A DNA stretch of 17,500 nt from Halisarca cf. caerulea (GCA_963170055.1 CAUJGJ010000397.1:3742501-3760000), one strand, 5' to 3'; numbered from the stretch's first letter, positions 8,201 to 17,113 are shown. Notes: generated by a model from the letters alone, not told the origin. Translations and numbers: made by a program.

Positions 8201-10102
8201 ATGTTAGTGAAAGAAAATATCCAGTGTGGATTGAGTCAATGTAGAAGTTATTTTCTTCTCAGCTAATGACTTGAGGCTATTGACAGGTGTTAAGAAGTCG
8301 GGGTCTGTACACACAGCAAAGCCTCTAATGAGTTCAAGCATGCTTAAAACTTCACGATGTGTGAGATGACTACCAGGGATATCTTCTTCACAATCCTCTT
8401 CATCATCATCAGCAATCTCTTGCATACTTTGTGCATCAGTAAATTCCTCCAGGATTTGTGTTTCCCAATTGTCTCCAAGGTTTTCACATGAGGGCAAGTT
8501 GTCATCAGCTGTGATGAAATCCCCGACACTGCATTCAACGAAAGGTCCAGACTCCAAAAGTGGCTGTAGTTCAGCTTCTTCATCTGGTATGAGACATTCT
8601 GCATCTTCGCTTGTGTTCAACCCTGTAGCAGAGAAACAATGTTGTATTGTATTCTCCTTCACTTCATTCCAGGCTCGTGCTATCCAATCCACTGCATTTA
8701 AGGCTGTAACACATTTTGCAATTTCAGATACACTGCTCTGATCATCCTCCATCTTAGCTAAAACATACCTCAGCAGTTGCTTGCGATAGTGGGCCTTGAA
8801 GCACCGAATGATGCCTAAATCCAGGGGCTGCAGACAGGATGTACAATTGGGTGGGAAAAATTTGAGTGTGATGTTTGTTAGTTGTAGATCTTCTTGTGGA
8901 TGACAGCGGGCATTGTCCAAAAAAAGTAAAATCTTTCTTCCTTGTCTACACATAGTCCGATCCAACTGGTTGAGCCACTTAGCAAATATCACACCAGTCA
9001 TCCAAGCCTTGCTTTGTGCTTCCCATTTCACAGGTAGTTCTGATACATTAACATTCTTGAAGCATCTGGGCTTCTTTGCTTTCCCAATGACAAGGGGTTT
9101 AAGCTTCTCACCAGTGGAGCTGGTACAAAACAACACAGAAAGTCTATCTTTTGAACATTTACCTCCAAAGCATTTGCTTCCTTTAGTTGCAAGAGTTTTG
9201 TCGGGTAAGGCTCGAAAGAATAGCCCAGTTTCATCACAATTAAAGATGTCTTCTTCTTTAAAGCCTGCTGTGACGTCTGGTAGTTGCTCTTTCCAGCTAT
9301 CTATTGTGACAGGATCAACATCTAGGCTCTCACCACTTATATGGAATGCTTTAATCTTGTGGCGGGTTTTGAACGTAGCTAACCATCCATTAGAAGCTGT
9401 GAAATTGTCAATCCCCAGCTCCTCTGCGTATTTCCTGGCTTTTTCTTGCAGCAATGGGCCCGAGATAGGAACTCCTCTTTCTCTAGCAATTCGAAACCAC
9501 TGGAACATCAGTTCGTTAACTTCTGAGACATCTGTTTTGCGGTCTTTCCTCTTTCTGTCCTTCGGTAAGGACGCTTCATATTGTGCAATGTAATCGTCTT
9601 TCTCCTCAAAATATCGCTGACAGTGGTTTTGCCAATCCCAAACTGGTCTGCTAAATCCCTGTGTGTGGCATTCGTTGAATCTCTGCACTTAATAAGTCAA
9701 ATCTTGTCATTTAATGTCAATTCTTTGTGAGCACGCTTTGCCATTTCTTGAACACGAGGTCGGTCGGTTTTAACAGGTTAAAACATGCAGATCACGTGCT
9801 ATTGGGAACGGATAATTTGGACGGAGTCGGATTATAGAGGTGGACGAATTAGACAATTTGTTTTCTATGTAAAAGAATAGGGTGAAATTCGGGACCTTGG
9901 ATTTTGGACGATTTAGACAGTCTGGACGGTTTTTAGAGGCTCGGATTACAGAGGTTTCACTGTATATACAATATAGGCATGCACTTATATATTGCTCACA
10001 CATGCTCCTTCTTAATCCAGATCAGTAGCACTTGATGGTTGCATAGGAAATGACAGTGATACAATGGAAACCCAGGAATCACTGCAGCCTTCACTCAACT
10101 AA
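5278..10102 (+). CDS. Small four-exon host-type gene interrupted by two transposons
   Basis: Exons: 5278-5387 (donor AA|GTAGGC), 5474-5548 (GG|GTATGT), 5656-5684 plus 7938-7971 (split by the Kolobok-like element; donor TTT|GTAAGTTT) and 10021-10102 (acceptor TTAATCCAG, stop TAA). Every intron is phase 2 and every junction matches. The predicted protein, about 109 residues, starts MDQESSGIEGESERSMDSQA. It contains two related motifs, VINLISPNKRP and VVNLISPTG. Exon 3 ends in the basic stretch KAKRRKKVKKN, a plausible nuclear localisation signal, and the end is acidic/Ser-rich (NDSDTMETQESLQPSLN). I recognise no family. Exon 3 is 63 bases without the insertion, so skipping it keeps the frame (about 88 residues). 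The last intron (7972-10020) is almost entirely a Tigger element. A candidate ATTAAA polyadenylation signal lies near 10128. The gene model is my splice reading and needs transcript support. Confidence 0.5.
5685..5880 (+). repeat. Left terminal inverted repeat of the Kolobok-like element
   Basis: Reverse-complement match to 7752-7933. It carries GTGACGTCA plus a second ACGTCA copy (about 10 extra bases relative to the right end), which may serve as a promoter site for the THAP-like gene starting at 5909. Confidence 0.85.
5909..6781 (+). pseudogene. THAP-like transposon protein, internally deleted
   Basis: Exon 1 (5909-6019) starts MAEGVVKHGERYCVAGGPN and continues VSCKNTSYTPGIS, which matches the start of THAP-type zinc DNA-binding domains (paired Cys, GGP, and a GIS that is normally followed by His-x-Phe-Pro). 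Here it decays to IYNIV. Later exons join in phase: 6178-6270 (GAALCENHIS...VPPTYG), 6341-6529 (LETRKKYEGKSPGPLSSQF...VLFPSG, donor CATCAG|GTGAGT) and 6645-6781, ending in a zinc knuckle CKKCGQPRKDHSRTSC and TAG. THAP domains direct Kolobok transposases to their ends. The exon 1 to exon 2 join is not secure, because the rest of the THAP domain is missing, and no catalytic DDE segment is present. I infer an internal deletion. The gene converges on the P2RX7_C gene of the same element. Confidence 0.6.
6894..7698 (-). pseudogene. P2RX7_C-domain (purinoceptor-7 tail-like) transposon cargo gene, frameshifted
   Basis: Three minus-strand exons: 7698-7478 (start MAEESTVSSSFSVASNGESS, then an acidic stretch with LSLVRPYQDE; donor CTG|GTAAGT), 7374-7134 (acceptor CTAG; donor GA|GTAAGC) and 7062-6894 (acceptor TTGCAG; stop TGA). 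Exon 2 gives WCTCGRC, EYRCCREIGDV and ELCITQ. Exon 3 gives FLRAVAYRWIIRWLCG, then NSRPLPACVYQEIR. This Cys pattern and the AYRW...LPACVYxxIR end match the cytoplasmic zinc-binding domain named after the P2X7 receptor tail, which is common as a stand-alone protein in cnidarians and sponges; there is no channel region here. The exon 1/2 join is in phase. Exon 2 needs a one-base shift near 7182 (after VALNF) to avoid TAG and reach KNRQAYRKRRNQTDNE, which then joins exon 3 in phase. A TATATAAA box lies at 7735-7728, about 30 bases before the ATG. Confidence 0.7.
7728..7735 (-). promoter_or_regulatory. TATA box for the P2RX7_C-like gene
   Basis: TATATAAA on the minus strand, about 30 bases upstream of the ATG at 7698 and just inside the right terminal repeat, downstream of a GTGACGTCA (CRE-like) site at about 7761-7769. 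Position and sequence fit a core promoter with a very short leader. Confidence 0.5.
7752..7933 (-). repeat. Right terminal inverted repeat of the Kolobok-like element
   Basis: Reverse-complement counterpart of 5685-5880. The outer end is ...CTTCAGTGGCACT followed by TTAA. Confidence 0.85.
7998..9964. mobile_element. Pogo/Tigger-family DNA transposon
   Basis: The element spans 8000-9962 (1963 bases) between TA dinucleotides at 7998-7999 and 9963-9964. The ends are CAGTGGAACCTCTGTAATCC and, inverted, CAGTGAAACCTCTGTAATCC. Subterminal words related to the ends (ggattagggaggtgg, gattagagaggttg, ggattatagaggtgg) are typical of pogo/Tigger ends. It carries one transposase gene on the minus strand. 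It lies 28 bases downstream of an exon of the 5278-10102 gene, wholly within its last intron. Confidence 0.9.
8204..9744 (-). pseudogene. Tigger/pogo transposase (CENP-B HTH + DDE_1), N-terminus broken
   Basis: The element's transposase. A 494-codon open frame (9688-8204) covers most of the protein. A CENP-B-type HTH lies at about residues 50-115 of that frame (FQWFRIARERG ... NGWLATFKTRHKI). The DDE_1 core carries Asp152 (FNCDETG), Asp258 (LLFLDNARCH) and Asp290 (LQPLDLG), the D-D-D triad of pogo enzymes. A Glu/Asp-rich tail follows. The true start is ATG 9744, in a different frame: MAKRAHKELTLNDKI, then TGA at 9699-9697, then the first HTH (THRDLADQFGIGKTTVSDIL). A one-base shift near 9600 is needed to enter the long frame. 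The catalytic core looks intact, while the first DNA-binding HTH carries both lesions. The protein is probably inactive as written, unless these are assembly errors. Confidence 0.9.
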
Positions 10103-10180
10103 ATCAACTGTCAAATAGATGAATATCATTAAAAGTGGAAACCAACACAATGATTAAGTTACTAAAAAAAGTAACAAGTC

Positions 10181-11576
10181 TCAAAAGTCAAGGAGTTCTT
10201 TCAGATCGATCCCGCTAAAATTGTCGATGAAAGGATTTGGTGGCATCGCAGATGGTGGGGCAATCTGAAACACACAATTGTTAAAAGTACACCCACTAAA
10301 AACAGGTGCTTGCGGCGTTTTTCCACCACTGGAGAAGGGTCTGGCAAGTTGGCTGGATGGCTCAGGACCAGGTTGTTTTTTGTGTCCAGTTTCCAGTGCC
10401 TTACAAGCTTGCACTTCCTGGAGAACGTTTGTCCGTTCATACTTTCTTACTCCTTCAAGTGAGCGATGGCCGCTTCTCTCCATAATTATCTTTTCAGGTA
10501 CATTGGAGTTGTAGAGCTTGGTTAATCCGTAAGCTCGCAGGCTATGGTTTGTGAACTCTTGTTCAAGCTTCCCCTGGGATAATAATTTCTTCATCATTTC
10601 TGCTAATGTATTGCAGCCTACAGGTACGGCATAAAACCAAGGTGAATGCGGGTCTTGCGGAACTGCAGCTTTTGGCTTCATATAAAATGTTCCTTTGGCT
10701 TTGGCTTCTTTAGGGAGCTTTGAAATGTACTTGTCTAGAATAAGTACGTGGCACCTGCTCATATCCTCGCTTTCGTACTGATGTACAGTTTTGTTGTCTT
10801 GCCTGATCTGCTTTAGCCCACCTGCGTGATTCTTAAAGACGTATTCGGTGTACGTATAACGCACTAAGGGTTTTCCATCCAAAGTTACAACCTCTCGGGC
10901 GAGCTGAGACATCTTTAAGTCGCGATGTTCTGAACCACCTCAAAGGCAGAAATTCTTGCCGTTCAAAAAGAACACGCAGTTCAAGAGACCTTGTGGTGTA
11001 TCCGGATCGAGTACTATCGATGACCACAGCTTGTCTTCATCGTCTGCAGTAAGAACAGGTGTTCTTTTGGTGGAGGTGCCTACTCCAGCAGCATGTAACT
11101 TCCGATAAAGTGCATCCAGTAGATTTCTTAGCTGAATAAACTCAGAATCGGTCAGTAAATTGATAGGACATTTGGTGGATTGGCGTATATGCCGCTGGAT
11201 ACCCAAGAGGTAGTGTTGAATGGTATGGCTGTCCATCCTTCTTACGTACATCTGTCATAAATTTGCACAACCATTTGCAAATTTCTTCCTTGTTTTCAGA
11301 GACAAGGATATCATCCGGCACCAGATTGTCGGGAAAAAGTGCGTTTCTTGCACTCCTCCAGTCAATAAATAGTTTGACACACTTTTGTGTATCGTAGGAG
11401 GTGTTTGGAGGGACATACCCTCTAGTAAACTCTTCAAAGTCGTTGTCGTCGAGTGTAAAATCAAAACGAACTTTCGATTTCGCAGGGTAATCCTTGGAAG
11501 TCAGTCGCTGCTGTGATCTCTTTGCCATTATTCCTTCAAGATGCAAATTCAAAATCGACCGCCCTTTTTTGGGCAC
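10181..11576 (-). pseudogene. Crypton-type tyrosine recombinase (DUF3504-like), broken
   Basis: Minus-strand coding region in three open pieces: 11576-11142, 11251-10940 and 10912-10181. The N-terminal piece holds a SAM-like core-binding region (NTSYDTQKCVKLFIDWRSAR). A one-base shift near 11225 joins YHST to LLGIQRHIRQ. The second and third pieces share one frame and are separated only by TGA at 10942-10940, which falls at the box-I arginine of FCL-x-GGSEHRDLK. Downstream, HSLR (His123, Arg126 of the last piece), GHRS (His149) and RKYER (Tyr158 nucleophile) complete the catalytic set. The tail contains FSGCTFNNCVFQI, a motif I associate with metazoan Crypton-derived proteins. Such enzymes insert circular DNA by recombination and have no inverted ends, so the element limits are not visible. 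It could also be a decayed domesticated KIAA1958/ZMYM-like gene. Confidence 0.85.
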
Positions 11577-11591
11577 TAATTTGTGTGATAA

Positions 11592-11713
11592 ACTAGTTAC
11601 TACAGGACTTCCACGGGCATAATGGGTTTACTGACCTCGCCCTCGGGCGCTACGCGCCCTCGGGTCTGCGGTCAGTAAACACATTACGCCCTAGAAGCCC
11701 TGTAGTAACTAGT
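11592..11713. repeat. 122-bp GC-rich palindrome (foldback/MITE-like)
   Basis: The outer arms ACTAGTTACTACAGG and CCTGTAGTAACTAGT are exact reverse complements. Inside, GGTTTACTGACC pairs imperfectly with GGTCAGTAAAC, and CATAATG with CATTACG. The apex is GGGCGC-TAC-GCGCCC, embedded in two direct copies of CGCCCTCGGG. It separates the divergent Crypton and SWIM genes, and the SWIM coding frame stops abruptly at its right edge. Confidence 0.85.
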
Positions 11714-13689
11714 ACTTATTTACAACAAATGCAAGTGAAGCGTTGAATAATGTTATCAAAATGGAAGTTCAGTGGAAACAGAACGAATTACTGCAACTGA
11801 TTGAGCACCTTAAGCTCATTGCAGACTGGCAAATAGCATCAGTGGAACAAGCTGTTGTCGGAAAAGGGGACTGGCAACTTCTAAGTGACTATGAATACCT
11901 CCAAGTCGATGAATTGCAGTGGTTTAAGAAGAGCGAGAGTGAGCTGCGTAGTCATCTAAAGCGAGTTTTTCAGTGTAAGCCTAATGCATCTGCCAGCAAT
12001 GAAGTTGCTGGCAATATTCCAGTTTTGGATGAACTAATGAAGGATGTACCCCCTAAGGAATTGTTAGATATTTCTGTTGTACCACAAACTACACTGAAGC
12101 AAATGTGGTCCAAGGCTATGGAGCTCATTAAATCTGGATATGCTACAGAGGCCCCTTGGATGAGAGAAGAAAAGGCCCGTTGTGTAGCCAGTGCTTCTAG
12201 TGATATCCCTCACATTGTTACTACTAGTAAGAATTCACACTCGCGGTACGAATGCACACCCATTGACAAATGCATTGCATTCAAAGGTTTTGGATTGTGC
12301 TCTCACGTTTTGGCTGCTACTGCAGATAATGGGCATCTAATTAGCAACCTAGTTAATTATTCCAGTAGCTGCAAGCTGCCAAATTTAACAACACTAGCCA
12401 GACATTCAATGCCAAAGGGAACTGGGAAAAAAGGTGGTGTACCAAACTATAAACGACAAAGAAGTCAAAGACCAGCCACATCATCATCTACAAGAATTCA
12501 GCCATCATTGGAAGTAGCGTGTTGCAGCAAAACACTCACAGGTCAGTCCAACTCGCCAGCTACTGGTATCACTAATCCAAGCCAATCCATTCAACAATCT
12601 ACTAGTAGGTCTACTTCTAATTCAAGTGTTATGCAATCTATAAATACCCCATCTGTCAACCAGTGTCAAACTGTAGGCACATCTAGTGACCAATCAATTG
12701 AACCGATTCAGCTACAGCCTCACAGCAGCTCTCAAAGTTCACTACCTTTCCGTGTGATCAACCAGTGCCAAAGTTTAGTCACATCGAATCCAGCTATTCA
12801 ACCAAGTCAATCAGTTCAACTGCAATTTCCCAGTTCTTCAAGAACAACTACAACATCCATTCATGACTCCAACCAATGTGCTTATAAGTCATCAGAGACT
12901 TATGCACCAACCCAACCTAGTCAGTCTATTAGTCTATCAGCAAAAACTTCAAATATGAGTTCAAAACCCACCCTGATGATTAACCAGTATCAGGGAACAG
13001 CTCCATGTAAGTCTAGTATACAACCAATTCAATCTATTCAAGATTAGTGTCCCAATCTTCCCAATCTGGATGCACCTACTAGCCATGAAAATAACTAATG
13101 TCAACAATCAGATTCCTCCACTAATTTAAAAGCAACTCAGCCAAGTCAGTCTATTCATCTGCAGTCAACCAATGGCAGTGAGACTTCAAGCCCTTGTAAT
13201 TTGGCAATCAACCAGTATCAGGGAACAGCTCTGCATAATTCTCCGAGTATACAACCATTTCAATCTATTCAGTGTCCCACTAGCCATGTAACCATTAGCA
13301 ACCTTTGTCGGAGTTCAAATTCTCCCAGTACAGTAAGTCAACCAAGTCAGGCTATCCATCTCGTATTGTCAGCAAATTCCATTTTAACTCCAAGCTTGGG
13401 AATGGGATCGATCAACCAGTATCAAGCAACAGCGGCGCTCGGATCTAATCCCAGCATCCAAACTAATCTTCTTAGTAACATTATGGGGTTGTTAGCACAG
13501 ATGAACCGAGAGAAGAAAATTGACGACCCCTTCCGGGTGGTTCACTTGGCTGGTAATATATCACGTTGCTGCGGTTGCAAAGGCAAAATTGTAAGAGATT
13601 CACGGGCTCATTATAGTCGGGCTGGCAAAACCAGAAAAAATGGCTGCCGCTTGGTAGCGGTTATAAATATACCGGATTTTTTAGTTTAG
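11713..13689 (+). pseudogene. 5'-truncated MULE-like/SWIM zinc-finger protein with Gln/Ser-rich repeats
   Basis: The frame opens right after a TAG at the palindrome edge with FTTNASEALNNVIK, resembling the NAxExxNxxIK segment that follows the catalytic core in MULE-type transposases; the core itself is absent. A SWIM-like finger follows (YECTPIDKCIAFKGFGLCSHVLA, about 12244-12315), with an atypical first Cys pair but a good CSH. Next come LPNLTTLARHSMPKGTGKKGG and a basic KRQRSQRP stretch. From about 12480 to 13480 the protein is a degenerate tandem repeat of INQ(Y/C)Q and QPSQSI words. In-frame TAG (13045-13047) and TAA (13096-13098) interrupt it without changing frame. The end is a Cys-rich domain start, PFRVVHLAGNISRCCGCKGKI. 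The natural start codon is missing. I infer a decayed transposon-derived gene; no MULE identity can be proven without the core. Confidence 0.65.
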
Positions 13690-14573
13690 AACAACATTTT
13701 TGTAGCTATTGGAATCTGTTATATGTTCATTGACTATATATCGAAATGTTAGTGTACAAGATATAAATGTATCTCTTTTCAGAAAATCTAAAACAAGCTC
13801 GGAAAAAGTGGTATGTTTTGCAGTAAAAACGTGGATGTTCAGACGTGTAGACGCTTACAAACAGCTACAAGATTGGTATGAGATGAAAGAGAAAAATTTA
13901 CTCTATAAGCTATTTGTGAGCGGGAAAAATATAATCCTTCCTGAAACACTTATAAAAAAAAATGTACTTTTGTGGCTAAAAAAATGTGAAAATTAGACTT
14001 TAAAATGGTTACAACTTTAGCGTACCTGGTTATATCTTCTCCGCTCACCTAATATACGTCTACACAACTATTATGAAACCAACAATATCTTCTTTGAAGG
14101 GTATGATGGCCATCTACACGTCCGGATCCCACGATTTTTATAAACTTGGTTGTAAGCGACCATTTAACTGTGACGTTGCGCATGCGTAGAATGTCGTCAC
14201 CAAGCGCGTACACGATTAATGCCATGGATACTCGCGGATACTAATCCGCCGGATACTTTAGTCTTTTGTCGACACTTCTTTTCGCCGAGTATTTAGCGGG
14301 AGGTTTGATCAATCAATCTTCGAGTCTTATCGGTAAGTTCTTGATACTTTCATGTTTTTTCATGGCGTGTACTGGTTGTCCTCTAAGCGTAATAATGAAA
14401 GAGTAACCATTGGCTTGCCACAGTGTATTGGTAATTGTGATTCTGGCAATGTTTGAATTCAAGTTGACTCTAGTCTAGTAGTAGTTGGATTGGGTCTTAA
14501 TATTATCTTGTTTTGCCTGTTCAGTGTGACTTTCGTGCGGCTTTTGATGACGTATAAATATGATTTACTTCAG
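13690..14573. other. Interrupting segment with promoter-like CpG-rich block
   Basis: About 1 kb separates the two halves of the Cys-rich domain (GCKGKI at 13590 and PNDVVIQHKE at about 14643). It may be an intron (GTAAGA follows GKI at 13591) or an inserted element. An open frame at 13709-13996 is Lys-rich and unrecognised. From about 14150 to 14332 the DNA is CpG-rich, with TGCGCATGCG at 14177-14186 (an NRF1-like palindrome) and TGACG words, and it ends TATCG|GTAAGT at 14332, a strong splice donor. That looks like a promoter plus non-coding first exon. Confidence 0.45.
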
Positions 14574-14887
14574 CTGATCCCCGATCTCTGAGCCCGACTA
14601 TAATGTCCCTGTGTTCTGAACTGCAAAGAATGGCACATATACCCAATGATGTTGTCATACAGCATAAAGAGTTTGTTCTATTTCAAAATCCTAATACTGT
14701 GGTGTTTCAGCTATCAAGGGAGAAGCAAAATGTATACTATCACTTCCAGAAAAGCTGTATTTTAAAGCAGTGGGCAACTTTTGAACCCAGGAGTCATCTC
14801 AAAGTTAGTCATGCCGTTCTCTGCAAATTGACAGATGCACACCACAAATATTTGCAAACAGAATTTGGAATTCAGTGGCAGGCTTGA
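14574..14887 (+). CDS. Cys/His domain C-terminal exon, possibly with its own promoter
   Basis: An exon begins after the acceptor TTTACTTCAG at 14573; ATG 14603 opens a 94-residue frame ending QWQA and TGA... (stop at 14885-14887). Key stretches are PNDVVIQHKEFVLFQNP, NVYYHFQKSCILKQW and HKYLQTEFGIQW. I read this as the continuation of the GNISRCCGC domain at 13530-13590, a combination I associate with SWIM-finger proteins of sponges and cnidarians. Two readings compete: the last exon of the upstream SWIM gene, or a separate small gene transcribed from the CpG-rich block at 14150-14332 and spliced 14332 to 14574. The second reading gives a clean ATG and no stop. Function is unknown; the Cys/His residues suggest zinc binding. 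Confidence 0.5.
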
Positions 14888-15303
14888 TATGTATGAGAAA
14901 AATCATGTAGTTAGATTCGATCACTTTTAGGGTCAGTGTTGTAATCGGTTGAAACACCTGTTTCTTGCAGATTTTAATTGATCGAATATATGATCCAATT
15001 TCATACTAATTTTTGAGATTGTATGGTATAGTAGCTATATACATGATTGAAATTTTTATTATTATATTAATTTTAAATTGATTTTAATCTATCGAATGAT
15101 TATATTATATTCATTAAATATGCATGATCATTAAAATGTCATAATAAATAATATAATTAAAATAATTATGTTTAATACCCACAATGCAATACACATACAA
15201 AATAACAAGGACACAAGTACATACACATGCACATTATTTTTATGTATATGTATTATAATACACACAAGTAGCAAGGAAACTGAATGCAAATTCAACTTGA
15301 CTT

Positions 15304-15361
<58 letters not shown>

Positions 15362-15646
15362 ACAATTCCCCACACACGCGCACACACATGTACAATCCCC
15401 CCCCCACACGCACACACATGCACACACCCATACACACACACACACACACATGTGCACACACGCCGGCACATGCAATACAGCCACAATTAAGGCAAATGTA
15501 TACATATATGCATGCATTTAGACAATACTATTACAAACTGCATGAAATATTATTGTAAACCATTTTAATATAGTTGACACATTATTATTCAAATCAGGAA
15601 TAACAATGATATAAAAATAAGCCTTCAACACAGGATTACCCGGTTG
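14888..15646. other. AT-rich intergenic DNA with (CA)n tract
   Basis: No gene recognised. 15000-15180 is very AT-rich. The (CA)n tract follows at 15305-15470. Open frames on both strands across it are Thr-His or Cys-Val repeats and are not genes. Confidence 0.7.
15305..15470. repeat. (CA)n microsatellite, imperfect in its 3' half
   Basis: Pure CA from about 15305 to 15355, then CA blocks broken by TACA, CGCG, a run of nine C near 15397-15405 and CCCATACA. It is the complement-type of the TG tract at 111-181. Confidence 0.95.
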
Positions 15647-15784
15647 ATGGCAGACTGCACCAAGGATTGTGGTCCTAACAAGGCAAATAGAATCCAGGAG
15701 ACCGCGCCTAGAACATTGACAGAGTTAGGAGTAAACTTGACTGAGTACTACAACCTTGATAAAATCGTAAAAAAATGGTCTTGA
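15647..15784 (+). CDS. Short open frame of doubtful status (45 residues)
   Basis: ATG 15647 opens MADCTKDCGPNKANRIQETA, continuing to TLTELGVNLTEYYNLDKIVKKW and TGA at 15782. Composition looks more coding-like than the surroundings, but there is no recognised family, no promoter and no splice partner I trust; a weak donor (AATC|GTAAAA) occurs inside. It could be a fragment of a longer gene or chance. Confidence 0.15.
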   Translation: MADCTKDCGPNKANRIQETAPRTLTELGVNLTEYYNLDKIVKKWS

Positions 15785-16126
15785 ATATTCCCCTGCCAAA
15801 GTCAGAAAGGGTAATATTCAAAAAAGACTTGCTAACACCAAGTTTACAGCAGTGTCAATGCGCTGGGGTCACCAGTCACTACAACCAGCTCCCGTGTTTC
15901 TTCGGCCTACGCCAGTAGCTAGCTCAAAATATTGCATTCAGTAGACGGTAAGTTCCCTTCAAGCCATCTGATCTGTGCTTTCTTCGCACGCCAGGTTGTG
16001 GTAGTCAAATACTTATACGATGTTCAATGATCTTGTACATTTGCCCACACACCTCGGCTCTGAAGCCTTCTCTGTTTCTTGCCGCGGTACATATGTGCTC
16101 AAAACATAAATAGTAATTGATTCCCG

Positions 16127-16205
16127 TTTCCATTTCCATTTCCAATTTCCTATTTCCAATTTCCCAATTTCTTGTTCCTCATTATATCAGCACCCATATG
16201 GAACA
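16127..16205 (-). repeat. GGAAATGGAAAC-type repeat, copy 2
   Basis: On the minus strand it reads CATATGGGTGCTGATA, then GGAACAAGAAATTGG, then GGAAATAGGAAATTGG and GGAAATGGAAACGGG, the same ordered words as 5146-5240 on the plus strand. About 11 kb separates the copies. Confidence 0.6.
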
Positions 16206-16488
16206 TGTCCATTAGCACTTGTAAGTCTTCAGCTAGCGAAAAATTTTAGGTTCGCTTTTGGTCCCATTTCTTTTAGTAGGTCTATTGTATATCTTCGAAA
16301 GAAATATCATGGTGTAGTGTGTTGTATTGTCTCCATTTTAAGTCCATAATCGAAGTAATAGCGTATATAAATACAAAATTATAAGTAGTTTTCTTCACCA
16401 TATCTAAAGGCAGAAGAACACCGGGAGCCACTGGAGATTAAAAGGTATGGGCAAAAAGGGTGAGTAGGTTCCTTATAACAATATCTAA

Positions 16489-16630
16489 AACTTCCATGTG
16501 GGAGATTTTTGTACTTAAAGCAGTTATTGAGAAAATCACTGAAAACCATAAATTGATACAACAGACACTCACATTTTGGCTTGTAACTCTTGTAGGTAAT
16601 CAACAATCAAAATCCCCCACATGGAAAGTC
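16489..16630. repeat. Imperfect inverted repeat, arms ~22 bp
   Basis: CTTCCATGTGGGAGATTTT (left) pairs with AAAATCCCCCACATGGAAAG (right) around about 100 bases. It could be the ends of a small non-autonomous element; no duplication was found. Confidence 0.4.
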
Positions 16631-17113
16631 TAAAGTTGCCTATGATAAATCAAAAAATCTAAAAAGACTAGGCTAATCGGCCCTAACATTTTGGCTCCCG
16701 GCCATTAAAGATACACCTTTAACAAAAGAGTCACTGAGGCCATTTTGTCAAATGACATGCGCTTGATGTACTACAGTGGACATGAGGACTAAATTCAGTT
16801 GGAAGACACAACGAGCATGGCAGTGAAAAATACACCGAACGAAATACATTTTAAAGGATTCGGGATATTTGTAACAGGAGGAGAATACTTTTGACGACGA
16901 TTCAAAGGGTGCACACACAGGGCCATTATAGCGTATTTTAGAATGTGGGGATTTTAGGTGACAAAGTATTGGAATGTAGGGAATTTATCACCTTTTTCAT
17001 ACACGTCATGACTACTTCTTAGGAAAACGTCACATGTGTCATCACAAGTTGCATAATCTCTGTCTGTAGCGGGAAATGTTTGCATATTGCGGGAGCTATG
17101 ATTTGAACATTTG

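Noticed and set aside
8913..9593. 226-residue plus-strand open frame
   Set aside because: It is an antisense shadow of the Tigger transposase, whose DDE motifs are clear on the minus strand.
9770..10003. 77-residue minus-strand open frame
   Set aside because: It lies over the Tigger terminal sequence and crosses the element boundary.
13709..13996. 95-residue Lys-rich open frame
   Set aside because: It has no recognised motif, no clear splice partner, and lies in the segment interrupting the SWIM-protein domain; noted only as part of that segment.
15131..15521. Overlapping Cys-Val and Thr-His open frames on both strands
   Set aside because: They are translations of the (CA)n microsatellite.
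15839..15958. Exon-like segment between TTTACAG and GACG|GTAAGT
   Set aside because: All three frames contain stops before the donor, so it is not a coding exon; a non-coding exon cannot be excluded.
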